A DNA stretch of 64,000 nucleotides. It comes from Marisa cornuarietis (Eukaryota; Mollusca; Gastropoda; Architaenioglossa; Ampullariidae). The notes beneath the pieces were generated by a model. It had not been told where the DNA came from, did not search any database, and was given only the letters and a program-made list of their open reading frames with translations. The position numbers and the translations under genes are program-made. The stretch is from NCBI GenBank assembly GCA_004794655.1, contig SMMW01000617.1, positions 13,329,501 through 13,393,500 of the forward strand, read 5' to 3'. Below, piece after piece: positions 32,105 through 44,395 of this stretch. Each line of letters opens with the position of its first letter. The first letter of the stretch is position 1.

Positions 32105-34079
32105 CTCTTGGTAAAAATGGAATCACTACTTAGAAAGTTGAAAGCTGTGTTTCGAGACATTGCAGCTGTAAGCTGTAGACATCAATAAGTCCCCCGACAG
32201 AGGGATAAAGGTTAACTGGATCTGATTATTGCAGACAAAGCCAGAGTAAACAAGGATTGGTCATTTGCTTGAGCTGAACGTAAAACCGAGGGTTCTTCAA
32301 ACAAGAGAGAGAGAGTTATGAGAATACCAAAATGTCAAGGAAAATCTTTTTTTTTTCTTCACAGACAAGTAAAGATTCTGTGCTCAAAAGGAGACAAGGC
32401 ATTGCAATGGCTTTATCAAGAAAGGCAAATATACCGACTAAATGCATAAAACAGAAGACAGTGCCAGTGACAGAGATGATATGTGTGTATGTGTTGTGCT
32501 AATTGAAAGAAGACATACGTAGCAAGTAATTATCGCATAAAGCCATCTTTTGAACTTTGTCTTGAAACTAAAGCTCCGCGCAAAAGCGAGAAGCCTTTGT
32601 AAAGCCCAGAGAATATTATCTTGACTAGAATGCAAGCACTCCTATTACCTTGACGTCCATCTGAAAGGTTTCTGTGCACAAATTATATGTAGAGGCGATT
32701 ACTTTGATTGCACAGGGACTAGATGAAGAGAGGGAAAATACATTAAAGAAGTAGAACTGCCCCTTCTACACGAGCAAGAAAACACAATTTTTAAAAAGCA
32801 CCTTTAATACTGTTCCAATATAAAGATATTTGAACTGACAGAAGGAAGATTCATGGGCATGGATATAGTACTTTATATTTATCTCTCTATGTCTGGTGTT
32901 TGGGGCACTTGAATAAGAAAAGAACTTCTTCAGTTTTGTTAAGTTCCTTTAATTTTGTAAAAGAGAAGTTAGAACCATTCGTGGACATGGATACAGCATT
33001 TAAAGATATTTTTATCTCTCTAAGTATGGTATAGGGAGCGCACCAATAATTCTGATATAGAATCTGGTCTTCAGTCTTGTTACAAAATGGACTATTTTAG
33101 ACTGGTTGCTATGCATTTACGGCTAAAATTCCTTATCTCAAGTTGGTAAAAAAATTATGTTAAATGTGAGTTATCTACTAAATACATACACATAGCCTTA
33201 AACGTGAACAAACAGACAACAACAAAACAAAATTACTCTTAAATTAAGTTTCATTTTGTAGGAGAAATGGAGGAGCTTTAAGAGCAGGCAAGACAAGGGA
33301 AGCATCAAACAAACAAACAAACAAAAAACAAACAAACAGACAAAACCTAGCAAAACAACAACAATAAAATTAGAAAGGGCAGCAACATGATATTAATGTA
33401 CCCAGATCACAAAAGTGGATCCTGTAAGAAACTAAGCATGATAAGATAAATCTTAAAAAGAAACTCGCCGAATTGGAGTACAGGTGTCTTTCTCCTAGCT
33501 TATCTCCCATTTATCGATCTTTGATCTCTGCCGCCATCCATTAGAACCTAGCGATTCAGTTAGACATCTTAACCAAGGGAGGAGCTTCATTAGCGGGCCT
33601 GACATGACATAAAGCAGGTTAATTTACAGAGCACGACAGATCAGTGTTCCCTTGACTTACCTGTACAAATGCAGCCTTAAGTTTCTTCCCCGCTGAATGA
33701 GATGTTTCGCTGGACTTCCTGTCCTGAAGGTGAGAACAGACAGGCAGTGGTCCACTTGACTCAAGTGAAGATACTCTTAGCGCACAAGAAACAATATCTC
33801 TCCCAGCTCCCCCAACAAAAAGCATCAGAAATTAAATTTTTCGAAACGGTCACATTGTTAATTAAGCTCGGTCTGCGTGAAAAGCAAGTCTTGAAATGTC
33901 ACTGGTGCTGAAACGCTCCATCCTTGTCAAGGTTCTCCCTAAATATGCGATGTGCGGAAGGTGACCGAAAGTTCTGGAAGTGAACAGCTGATTGTCGTGA
34001 TCAAACGGTACGGGAGTGATGGGCAGGGAAGAGGAAGGGACGAAGCTGCATGCTAAAAATAACCTCCCATAGTTGGAGC

Positions 34080-34260
34080 CTATTGGCCACCCCCACCCCA
34101 CCCCACCCCCGCCGCGGACAGTTGGCGAAACCCGCTACCAGTCGCCTAACCGCCGCCGCTCCCCGTCGCGCCCCTCCGCTACCGCACCGCTGCCGCACCG
34201 CAGCGTGCAGTCAATGTCTGCTGGACAAACCACGTCGTCTCTCGTATCTCCTCCCTCTTC
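34080..34260. other. CpG-rich patch
   Basis: A GC-rich segment dense in CpG (CCGCCGCGG, CGCCGCCGCTCC, GTCGCGCCCC) followed by a pyrimidine-rich run, within AT-rich surroundings. It could be a promoter or 5' exon. I see no supported start codon, so this is only a compositional observation. Confidence 0.4.
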
Positions 34261-34756
34261 CCCCCCTCTCTCCCCCAAGATCGCTATGTATCACAAACTC
34301 AAGTCCACTTTTAATTTTTCCGCTCAGAGAGAGAGAGAGAGACTCCGCCAATAAGTAACTGTAAGTGTAAAAACGTGTGCGCACGTAGTGAGATGCGGTC
34401 GTGAGTGGCACACTGTGGCCACTGTGCACACCAACAATAGTGTACTGATCGCGACCACCTCCTCTCCTACCCTTGAAACAAAATTCTTGCAAGGGTAGCG
34501 CAGTACTCTGAAGTTCCTTCTTAACTGTGGAAAGATGGGAAGGTGTTTGACTAGCGTTTTTATATAACCATCATTAACACAGATCCTGGTAGAGTCCATC
34601 TCGAAAAAGAAAAACAAGTAGACGTAAGTGACCTCCTCTGCTTCTCCACACGAATCCAATTTTTACAAAGAAGAAATCAAGTACAATATATAAAAAAGCT
34701 GGGATTTATAGTGCGAAACCAGAAAAAGACCAATTCAACTCAGAAGCTTTCAAGGC

Positions 34757-34771
34757 ACACACGCACACACA

Positions 34772-34819
<48 letters not shown>
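34757..34819. repeat. (CA)n microsatellite
   Basis: Slightly interrupted CA array; a (GT)n run follows at 34930-34959. Confidence 0.95.
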
Positions 34820-34822
<3 letters not shown>

Positions 34823-34922
34823 GTGAAGTATAAATGGCAAAATTGCAGATCATCTTTTTGGTGAGCATAGTCTCTACCCTTTCATCCCCCCTCCACAGAG
34901 AACAAAGAGATGAATATGAAAA

Positions 34923-34929
<7 letters not shown>

Positions 34930-34959
<30 letters not shown>
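34930..34959. repeat. (GT)n microsatellite
   Basis: About 15 GT units. The pair with the preceding (CA)n could form an inverted-repeat stem. Confidence 0.9.
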
Positions 34960-34963
<4 letters not shown>

Positions 34964-35039
34964 CACAGAGATAGAGGGAGAGATGGAGAGAGGCTTCGCT
35001 TGGAAACTAATTGTAAAACACCCTCAGTGAACCCCACTC

Positions 35040-35470
35040 CAATGTCTGTTTAATTTCCTGACAGCTATTGCACCAAGGAGAACATTACCAATCCCGTTAT
35101 AAGAGGAGATAAATCACGGTGAAGGAGGCAGTAGTTTGAAACCATAACAACCAAAATCTAGCCTTTACTCTCCTCCTTCCCTGACCCTGCTATAGCAGCA
35201 GGCAACGCTTTGCATTTGAAATTGCCGAAAAATGCCTGGCGATTCACTGTTTTCTTCTCGGGAAGCAGCCATTAGCCCCAACGGATGGATGAGGAAAGAA
35301 TGACAACTCTGTTTCAATTAAAGGGACTGCAATCGGCTTACGGAGCCGGCCAGATGACATTAGGGATTCATCGTCTGTAGCTTTCACCAGCGGCTGGAAT
35401 TAGGCGCTTTGCCTGATGAAACAGCTTGTTATATCCTTTGTGCCCGAAAGCGAACAGTAAAAAAAAAAAC
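35040..35470. promoter_or_regulatory. Candidate conserved non-coding element
   Basis: A complex stretch of about 430 bases with balanced composition, no long open frame and no simple repeat, unlike its surroundings. It contains several homeobox-type words (CAATTAAAG, ACATTAGGGATTC, GGAATTAGGCG). The call rests on texture alone. Confidence 0.25.
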
Positions 35471-35905
35471 GAACGCGAAATGAGACAAACGACAAGATGC
35501 GAGATTTGCTCAACGGAAAAGGCAGATGGAGGGGGAGTGGAGTGTAGGAGGGCTTGTCGACGTCAGAGCGGTTTCAAAGCGGCTTGACTCGCATATAACG
35601 GGTGTGTGTTGATTGTAAAGTCTGATCAAAAGTAGTTCAGACCTGTATCCGTCCGCCTATATATTCTCTAAGCCCTCTTTATGAATCGACGCACCCGTTC
35701 GGGGAATCGACCTGTAGGACATTATATAGTCCATTGATACATGCATTCAGTCGCCTGTATATGCGTACACCAGTCCATGCATAATTTATACACACATTAA
35801 TCTATCAATAAATCCACGTTCTTCTCACGTGCTTCTCACGTTCTCTAGTCATACATCTATAAATCTCTCCGTCCATCCATCTATCTACTCATACATATGT
35901 ACATT

Positions 35906-35920
35906 CACACACACACACGG

Positions 35921-35957
<37 letters not shown>
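35906..35957. repeat. (CA)n microsatellite
   Basis: CA array interrupted once by CGGAAA. Confidence 0.93.
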
Positions 35958-35958
<1 letters not shown>

Positions 35959-36202
35959 CCATACATCTGTTCGTCAACACATACACTCATTGTTTGTTCA
36001 GCTCATTCATGCATACATCCATAATCTACTCAGCCAGCTTGCAGACATCGTACATCTGTCATATATTTAGCACAATTCAAATATCAATTTATCATAAGTT
36101 AGATATCAGTTTATCACGTGTTAAATATCAATTACCATGATGCATACACATGCTCATGTCCTCATATATATGTACAAAATTTCTCTCTTTCTTTCTCTCT
36201 CA

Positions 36203-37384
36203 GACACATTTTATTAATTCTTCAAGGTCCCCGTGCTCAATAATAACTTTACAAATCGAGCTAATATATAGTGAGGGTCTTTATATTTATTGAAGTTAAC
36301 AATGAATGGAACTTACAAACTTTGGGATTGTGATAATTATTTTTACGCTGCTCAGCATTTTTGTTTACATTTTAATAAATAATGAAATTCATCCCCTACA
36401 TCCTTGGTGTTACAGAGTTTACAAGCCTTTCATTTATAGGGATCTCAGTTTCCCTACATCAGTTTATTGCATTATTTACTTCAATGTCCTACATTTTATT
36501 AAAGAGAGATAATCATGGGGAGGAAGTAGTTTTAATAAGGATATAACGAGAAGGTACTTTTGAACATTCGATAATTTGAGTATATTTCTTTGGAGCCTAG
36601 CTCTCCTGGCCAACTCTGGATAAACTGGTCCTTAAGGGATCTGTCTGTTTTCTTTTTATACCAATCCCTGATATGTTTATGTTTTTTCTGGTTTATGCAT
36701 ATTCCACTTAAGCCAAGATCTTGCAGGGTTGCCTGGACAGTATTGATATAACTAGACTTAATGGTATTTCTTTCATGTAAATTTAGAAGCATTTTACATA
36801 CAGCACTTGATAGTTTATTGCTGTTATTTGCATTAATCAATTTAACCCAAAAACTTATCATTCTACCTTTAACATGAACACTCACAGGGAAGCGGCTACA
36901 CTCTCCAAGCTCTATACAAGATGGGATGGACTTTCTTACTTTGAGAATCATTTTGAAGAATCTTAACTATAGTTTATCACAAATATCACTAATTACTAAT
37001 GCTAATGTTTCCCAACCATAAGTAAGTATTGGAAGAACAATTTTGTCAAACTTTTCAAGTTGTATATCTTGTGGTAGTTGTGACTGTTCACATTTCTTAA
37101 GTAGAACAAACATCTTGAAGCTCTTTCATATAATTTTTTTTTGCTACAAGAAATTTGTTAATATTATTTAGTTTCAGGCCAAGAAAAAAATCTTCTATTT
37201 CAAGTTTCTCACCATTATATATAAATATCGGTTACTTTCTTACCTTTACTTCTAGAAAATATGACTATTTTAGTTTTATGTAGGTTAATTGTCAAGTTCC
37301 ACTTTTCACAGTATTTTTCATGCTGTCTAAAGCATTCTGTATGTTTTCTGGTGTTTGCGAACAAATAGCAGTGTCACCTGCACT
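36203..37384 (-). mobile_element. LINE remnant, 3' part
   Basis: The minus strand encodes the C-terminal part of a LINE ORF2 (MLLNLHERNTIKSS and RSLKDQFIQSW in one open piece at 36532-36951), then upstream pieces toward the reverse transcriptase core. It ends near AATTAATAAAATG at 36203. Its sequence is closely parallel to 59180-59936. It is split from its 5' part by the 37385-38721 insertion. Confidence 0.75.
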
Positions 37385-38721
37385 CTACATGCAGTGCCTT
37401 TCAGACGAGTCAGTAACTATTAAAACAACAAACACAATTTGAATTTAAAGACAAATATAATTGAAAAGAAGAGTTAATAATTAACTAAACAAACAAATCT
37501 AAATTCAAAATAACAACTAAACACAGTCAAAAATTCAATGTTCACCCTTAGTTCCTTCAAACATAATATTCCCCTCACTCATGAAGGCGCAGTCCTCCAC
37601 TCCTGAAGGCGCAGTCCTCCCAAACACAGTCTCCAGAAAAGAAAATAAAAACCCAACACAAATCACACAACACAGTCTCCAGTCCTGGTGCTATCTCTTC
37701 CGAATCAGGCACCCCCCAGTCCCGACCGCCAACGAATGCACAGTTGATTGTCCAGATGAATGAATAAGAAAAAATGAAATAAAAAAAAATAGTAATCCAA
37801 AGTCTCCACTTGTAATAATCCGCTGTTTTCCCAGTAGTCAGTGGATGAAATCGGGCAGATACATCACACGAAGAAAACAAAGAAGAAGAAAAAACCTGGA
37901 GAGAATATAACCAAATATTTTAAAAATTGATAATTTCAAAACTAAAACTCTCTCCACAACCAATACTACTTTTTACCCTATCTTCATCCTTAAAATATAC
38001 ACATATAATATCACTCTCATCCAATACAAAAAATTTCACCATTTCATACAAAAAAAATCAAAACACCGCCTCACCGATTTACAACAGCAACAACAACAAA
38101 AAAATCGACGTAAATAGACACTCACCTCAACAGGTTCAATATGACAGACACTGAACAATCCGTCAGGACTTGTTCACAAACACACAGCCGGTCAAGGCCT
38201 ACACACCACAAGTCTGTTGAGGACTTGTGAACAGCCAGTCAAGGCTTAAACATCGCAAGTCTGTCGAGGACTTACGAACAATTAAAACAGCCATTCAAGG
38301 CTTCTCCTCCAAGTCTGCTCCAGACTTGTTTTCCCCCACAGCAACAGTCTGATCAGGACTATTACTTTGTCCCTCCGGACACCTGGAGAACGCTGAGGAG
38401 ACTAACTACTCTGTCCTCTCAGGACACATTTTAACAACAAGGAAACTGTTCTTCCTCCCTTGCTCTCATCAAAATACTTAATCACCATAAATCAATGGAA
38501 ACAATAGAAACCCCAACATTCTCTCCCTTCGTCACCATCCCCCCAAAACAACTTGTCAACACCAGTTAATTAAGCGGCCGGCCGGCCATCACGGCCCGGC
38601 ACTGACTCACCCACTCAGACCTCATACCGATACACATTAACTCTTCCGCTCACACCTCCCCCCTTCCACCCCCGTTACCTGTCCCCTTTCAGGAAAAAAA
38701 TAAAAAAATATTTTAAGACAG
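37385..38721. repeat. Unclassified 1.3-kb insertion in LINE
   Basis: It separates two halves of one LINE reverse transcriptase. The plus strand is strongly A/C-biased. It contains a direct repeat of TGAAGGCGCAGTCCTCC (about 37579 and 37601), four or five degenerate repeats of about 55 bp with AAGTCTG...CAGACTT arms (38155-38350), and the GC palindrome GGCCGGCCGGCC (about 38577). No coding sequence. It may be a non-autonomous element or solo LTR, but I cannot define termini. Confidence 0.5.
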
Positions 38722-39395
38722 CAGGTTTGTGACAAGCAGTATTATCTGTGTACAGTAAAAGAATAATTTAAAAAGGCCATCAGTTTCTTTAGGAGTAAAT
38801 TTTTTTGGCGCTAGTTTTGCTAGTTCTGAGAGTCAATCAGATCAATTGCATATAATAAAGGAGATAGCTTCTCCCCTTGACTGATACCATGACTACTTTT
38901 AAAGAACTCTGATTTCCGTTAACCTTAACACAGCGTTTTGCTTTTTTGAATAAATCCTTGATTATCTTTATGAATCTTCTCTTAACACTGTGATCTAACA
39001 GTTTTTTCCAGAGTTACGTTCTATTTTATCGAAGATTTTGTGACTAATTAACGAACGCACAGTAGACTCGCTTTTTCTACATCATAAGATCTAAGAAATA
39101 TTGTGTAGAGTGAAAAGATGATCAAGGATACATAAAAACTGTCAGAAAACTGCTTGTTCTTTCCCAAGGAGATCATGCTCCTCCATATAACATTTTAAAC
39201 GTTCACTGAGAACACTTGTAAAAAGCTTTCCAAAGCAGAGAAGGATTGTGATACCACGTAGTTATTTGGATTACTTTATTTTCCTTTGTTGATGTTATAA
39301 CACCTGTTGCCCATTCTGCGGAGGCATGACTTGTTGCTAGTGTGAGGTTAAAGAGAGCTGTAAATGGAGTCAATCTTTGGTTTTGAGAATTAAAA
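38722..39395 (-). mobile_element. LINE remnant, reverse transcriptase 5' part
   Basis: The minus strand reads, with frameshifts, a motif-1-like region, then RRFIKIIKDLFKKAKRCVK, VNGNQSS, a degenerate motif B and LYTDNTA (degenerate motif C), where the insertion interrupts it. It continues into 36203-37384. Confidence 0.7.
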
Positions 39396-39699
39396 ACAAT
39401 TCGCGAGGAAAGGCGAACAAGAGAAAGAGAGAGAGGTTTGTAGACTGCACGTGGACCCTCCGGTTTGCTCTAACAAACTTTCTCTTCTAACTAAACCCCG
39501 TTAGACGCCTATGGCTCAAGCAGGTCCCTTCTTAAAAGTTTAACAGGGTGCAATAATTTTTTTTATCATTGGGTAAAAGTGAATGCAAGATACTAGTTCC
39601 CAAAGCGGTCTGCAACACAGACACCGGGGGTCGTATACGGACCTTGTCAAAGACTACAGCCAATGAATAATCTGAAACCATATATTAATTGGGCTTGTT

Positions 39700-39855
39700 T
39701 GTGTACAAATATGACGTCGTGATTTGGACGCATTTTTGTGCATAGTGATTTTTTTCAGGGGTGGGTTAGTCACTCAAATTTGGGAAAATAGCATCTTGCT
39801 CTGAGCTTCACCAATCATAAGAAAAATAACTTGTACCCCACTAAACCTTTACCTT
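39700..39855 (+). repeat. Unclassified dispersed repeat, copy 1
   Basis: Similar to 55120-55280. Shared pieces include GGGAAAATAG, TGCxCTGAGCTT, CCAATCAT and AGAAAA. No coding capacity. Confidence 0.55.
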
Positions 39856-40565
39856 TTCAATCTCCGTCGCACGCCACCCCCTCAATCACCCCGCCCAAAC
39901 CACATCATTAACCTCGTTTTGAAACCTTGGCTTGTGTAAGTTTTTTTTTTTTTTTTGGTTAAAGGCTGGATGGGTGGGTTTTTCCTGCTTCCGATATCGA
40001 CAACGCTTCATACTTCCGAAATTAGCTCTCCTAGTCCCCCGATGAGGCACTGCTTCTAGCATACTAGTGGATAATCATGTCGACGATGAGCCTTGATGGC
40101 TCGTCTGTGATCTTCAACGTCGTCGCCGGCAACGCCCCGAGAGAGGGAGACAACTCTTTTCAAGCTCGGTGCCTTCAATGCGCAGCGAAGTTCGAATGTT
40201 TTCCATCTTGTTTAGGCCCTCCGGCTCTGAATGTAACCGATCTTTTCCATCGTCGGTCTCCAGTGATTCCCCCTTCATCCTTGCTCGGGGGATGCGACTG
40301 TGGTGGTGGTGTGGTGGTTGGGGAGGAGGGGGTACGTCTTCCCAGTCTCCCATCGTCTCTGGTGGCTATGTAGAACCCTTCCTGTCAGCATGTTTTAGCG
40401 ATATAGGGAACAACACGAACGGACATTAGTTGTAGAGGTCACAAAAGAAGAAAGGTTGACGTGACACGAAAGAGACAGATTTAGGACGACACTATCAACA
40501 CACCTGGGAGCTGTTGTCACGAAGTGGCAGTAAAGCTATCTCGGGGGTAAGGGGATGGAGCAGCT
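39856..40565. other. GC-rich ambiguous open region, no gene supported
   Basis: 40077-40373 is open on the plus strand and 40114-40353 on the minus strand (the latter rich in Pro/His then Glu/Arg). I find no decisive splice or homology evidence for either. Confidence 0.3.
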
Positions 40566-40569
40566 TTGG

Positions 40570-41955
40570 ACCGGAAGTAAGGTCTTCAAACGTTCTCATG
40601 CCCCTACCAAAAAATGGAAACAGCAAACAGTGTCAGAACTACAGAACCATAAGCCTTATCAGCCACCCAAGCAAAATCATGCTGAAACTCATACAGAACC
40701 GCATCAAAACCACCGCGGAAGAGCTGCTGTCAGAAGAACAGGCTGGCTTCAGACCACGCAGAAGCACAGTTGAGCAGATTTTCAACTGTCATCTCCTTAC
40801 AGAAAAGCATCTTCAGCATCAGCGGGACCTTTACCACAACTTCATTGACTTTAAAAAGGCATTTAACAGAGTCTGGCCCGAGGGGCTATGGCATGCAATG
40901 CGAAAATTCAACATCGAAGAAGGCCTCGTCCAAGTCGTTGAAGCGCTGTATAACAGCTCAACGAGTACAGTACTGCTAAACAACCAAGTAGAAGCTTATT
41001 TTTGCACCACAGTAGGGGTACGTCAAGGATGTCCCCTATCACCGGTGCTGTTTAATATCTTCTTGGAAAACATCATGCTTGTAGCTCTTCACGATCATCG
41101 TACTTCTATTTCAATCGGTGGAAGACCAATCTGCAACCTTCGCTTTGCAGATGACATCGATTTATTAGCAGGTACTAACAAAGAATTGCAAGACCTCACC
41201 AACGGACTGACAGCTCAAACGCATATGGAATGGAGACCAGGACTGAAAAAAGCAAAGTTATAATCAATGGCAACGGCAAAGCAGAGATCTTTATGAACGG
41301 AGTACAGCTCGAAGAGGTAAGCAGCTTCAAATACTTGGGAGCCACACTCTCCAAGGACGGCAGCTCCACGCTAGACATCCACATCAGGAGCGCGACAGCA
41401 ACAGCAGCAATGGCTAGGCTAGATAGGATCTGGCATAGCCATAAGATAAAGTTCACTACCAAGTACAGGCTATACAAATCCCTGCTAGTGCTAATCCTGC
41501 TCTACGGATGCGACACGTGGACTCTGCTCGCCGAAACCGAAAGGAGAATCCAGGCATTCGAGAACAAGTGTCTGAGGAGGCTGCTCCGGATCTCATACAA
41601 AGAACATAAAACAACGACTTTGTGAGAAACAAGATTGCCACACTCATCGGACACCAGAAACCTCTACTATCAACAGTCAAGCGACGTAAGCTGGTCTTCT
41701 TTGGCCATGTGACCCGTTACGGCACCTTGTCGAAGACTATCCTACAAGGCATCTTGGAGTGTGGCCGACGCCACGGTAGCCAGAGGAAGAACTGGGTTAC
41801 GAATGTCAAAGACTAGACTGGTCGTCCTGTACAGGACCTGCTGACTATCTCCCACAATAGGCAAGAGTGGCGGGCCATGTCAGCTGCCGCGTCTATCCAT
41901 GTGCTCCCCCCAACGACAGGTGCCGGTCAAGGGACGACTGACTGACTGATTGACT
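40570..41955 (+). mobile_element. RTE-like LINE, 5'-truncated
   Basis: The best copy of a second LINE family in the window. Reverse transcriptase motifs: NYRTISLISHPSKIM, LLSEEQAGFRPRRSTVEQIF, YHNFIDFKKAFNRVW, VGVRQGCPLSPVLFNIF, CNLRFADDIDLLAG. After a 1-nt frameshift near 41215: KYLGATLSKDGSSTLDI, YGCDTWTLLAE, NKCLRRLLRISYKEHK. After a second frameshift near 41613: KRRKLVFFGHVTR and GRRHGSQRKNW up to a stop. It ends CGACTGACTGACTGATTGACTGA, a tetranucleotide tail typical of RTE-type elements. The 5' part with the endonuclease is missing. It is the youngest-looking of three copies. Confidence 0.85.
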
Positions 41956-43682
41956 GATATCAGCAGATAACACGCAAGTCTTTGTTTTGCTACCGTTTCA
42001 GAGATCTCTGCGGATTTAAACTATGGATCTCAGGTAAAGCAACCCTGGGGACGGCTCGGTACGTCTGCTTTAAAACTACCGCACCTTGTGCGTCTTTGAA
42101 CTAGCATCTTTGAAATTAAGGTAATTTAAAAAATGACCCAAACCAAAGCGAAAACAAAAACATCAAAAAGAAACAACCAAAACATGTGTGAATGGGCTAT
42201 TGCACAGAGCATTAAGGCAAGAGTTGAGGAGACAGGAGATGAGATATAGCACAGTTATGTAAGATATACAAGAACAATGTGGAAGAGAGTGATTGAGCGA
42301 GAAAGAAGGAGAGAAGGAAAGCAAGCAAGCGAGAGTGTGTGGATGAGCATTTTTGTATGTGGACGAAGTCTTTTGTGAGTGGGGTGGATGGGAGGTGTAC
42401 AAAGTGGCGTCTGCGATGTATTGGTGAGTGTAATTGATATCTGTCGAGTTCAGTGGTGGCCGTCATCAAGTCAAATTCCTAGTGGAACGCCACTTGGCAA
42501 ATAAACACATTTATCTTGTTATTTAGCTTGCAGCGGGAAAAGTTGGTTCGATCCAAGAGAGGGAGGTAAGGAGTGCTGGCACACAGTCCTGGTGACCCTA
42601 GGGGTCATTCTTTTTACCCTAGTCGTCATTCTTCTACTCAAGTGATTCTTTCATCTGGCCTGACAAGTATCCGATTCTCACTCCGCCGGGTCGAATCCAT
42701 TCTTTCCTGCCCGACGACTTAACCTTTTGAGAACCATTGGCATATTTGCCCCGACAGTTTTAAACTGCCCCCCAAATTGGTTGAATCAACTTAGAGAATG
42801 AGAATTTGTATATATGTGCTAAGTTTATCACTGATTGCACACACTTAAGATTCATTTTTATATGTATTCATTAGCTTTGAGTCATATTGACCAAAATGTT
42901 AAACTAGAAAACCGTCCGGAAAATTGAGTTTAAAAAAATGAAGCAATGTGTTAATAGGGTAAATTTTCGCTGGTCTTGCTTGTGGATGCCATTATAGTGT
43001 AATATACTAATTTTTTGCTAACATATTTTCCTACTGGTTTGTGATAAATATTTGATTTCTGCCATAGGGACGTATTTGTCTCCTGCTACATCTTGAGAAC
43101 TTTGTAGAACAACACTTTCAAGTAAAGATGTTTGGAGTCTAACATTATTTTTACGCTAAATGTGGTTAAAATCGAAATTACTTGTGTACAATCCTTACAG
43201 TCCTGAAAGAGTTGAGGAACAAAATTCAATATTTGATAATATCAGAAAATGTATCAGATGCTAAACAAAATTGACTTTGAAGAGGTACCAATATGAAGAA
43301 CATAAAACATTTGTTAAAAACGATACAAAAGAATTCGTGTAACTCTAACAGTACACAAAAACCCAAGTGATTATGCAAATACATTTTGGTTTTGTGTTCG
43401 CTTTTCTTCTTATTGTACTGTTTGTGTTGACATTTATAGATCACTGCACGTGAGCGAGAATTCTGCGACAGAATTGCCTTCATCTTGAAACCACATTGAT
43501 TCTTCGTATTTTTATGCGTGCTTGTTCTTTTGTGTGTGTGTGTGTGTGTGTGTGCATAGTTTTTATGCGTTTATGTCTGTCTGTGTGTGTATATGTGCGC
43601 GCGCGCGCTCGGTAAACAGCAGCAGTGAATATCTACATAGTGCTATATCTCCGAACTAAGGCTCAAGCCACCTTCCATACTC

Positions 43683-43683
<1 letters not shown>
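41956..43683. other. No gene seen
   Basis: AT-rich. 42160-42515 ends CAAATAAACACATTTATC and may be a retroposon 3' end. A perfect RNA-polymerase-III B-box-like GGTTCGATCC lies at about 42547 without a matching A box. (GT)n at 43530-43553. Confidence 0.4.

Positions 43684-43745
<62 letters not shown>
43684..43745. repeat. (CA)n microsatellite
   Basis: About 31 CA units. Confidence 0.95.
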
Positions 43746-43748
<3 letters not shown>

Positions 43749-43817
43749 TAGAAGAAACTGGAGTACCCGGAGAAGCCCTGTAACCGTACGTCACATCTAC
43801 AGAGATGTATATCGTAG

Positions 43818-43886
43818 CCAAGATTCGAACCGACGAAACCCATTCTTGTTGTCATGGTGACATGAGCTTGCTATCGCGCCACCACT
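43818..43886 (-). repeat. tRNA-like SINE head
   Basis: On the minus strand a box-A-like TGGCGCGATAGC is followed 50 nt later by a perfect box B GGTTCGAATC. This is the split promoter of a tRNA-derived SINE. It is not a functional tRNA: the arms do not pair well. The head overlaps the dispersed repeat that starts at 43847. Confidence 0.5.
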
Positions 43887-44222
43887 CACCTGCATGTGAT
43901 GATGATGATGATGATGAAGTCGTCCATTTTTAATGCGCATGTATCCATTCAGAAAAATGCTCATTGCGCAGCAGAAACAACAACCACAACCACAACAACA
44001 GCAACAACAACAACAACAAAAAGCACTGTTCAAGAATGTCGCTTTTCTTTTACAGGAAATCGAAGCCTTGTTCCTAATATTTCTAGTGTTGGTTTCTGCA
44101 CTGTGCTGACTACTTAATAATAATAATAAATAATAAATAATAATAATAATAATAATATGTACTTATAACGCCCAGCATCACGACCAAGATAGATTGCACT
44201 CTCTACGCAGACCAATAATGAG
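43847..44222 (+). repeat. Dispersed repeat, copy 1 (see 46195)
   Basis: Runs from TCTTGTTGTCATGG to CAGACCAATAATGAG. About 90% alike to 46195-46494 apart from longer internal (GAT)n, (CAA)n and (AAT)n runs. Confidence 0.8.
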
Positions 44223-44309
44223 ACATCAATGATAACAGACAAAAGGTTTGGGACAGGGTGTGGACAGACAAAATATCAGTAAAGTACTGGACGGAGAGGA
44301 GCCTTCAAA

Positions 44310-44395
44310 GAATCTATAGCATAGAAAGTTTGTAGTCTATTCTAGCTTTCACAGGTAACCAATGACGACAGTGAAGAAGTGTTATCTGATGATAA
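44310..44395 (-). mobile_element. Small LINE fragment
   Basis: The minus strand encodes HWLPVKARIDYKLSML, a signature of CR1-like LINE C-terminal regions. The rest of the surrounding open frame (up to 44643) is not recognised. Confidence 0.5.

Noticed and set aside
40077..40375. GC-rich open frames on both strands
   Set aside because: Neither has decisive splice sites, start context or recognised domain.
43818..43886. A functional tRNA gene
   Set aside because: Only the internal promoter boxes are kept; acceptor and anticodon arms do not fold convincingly.
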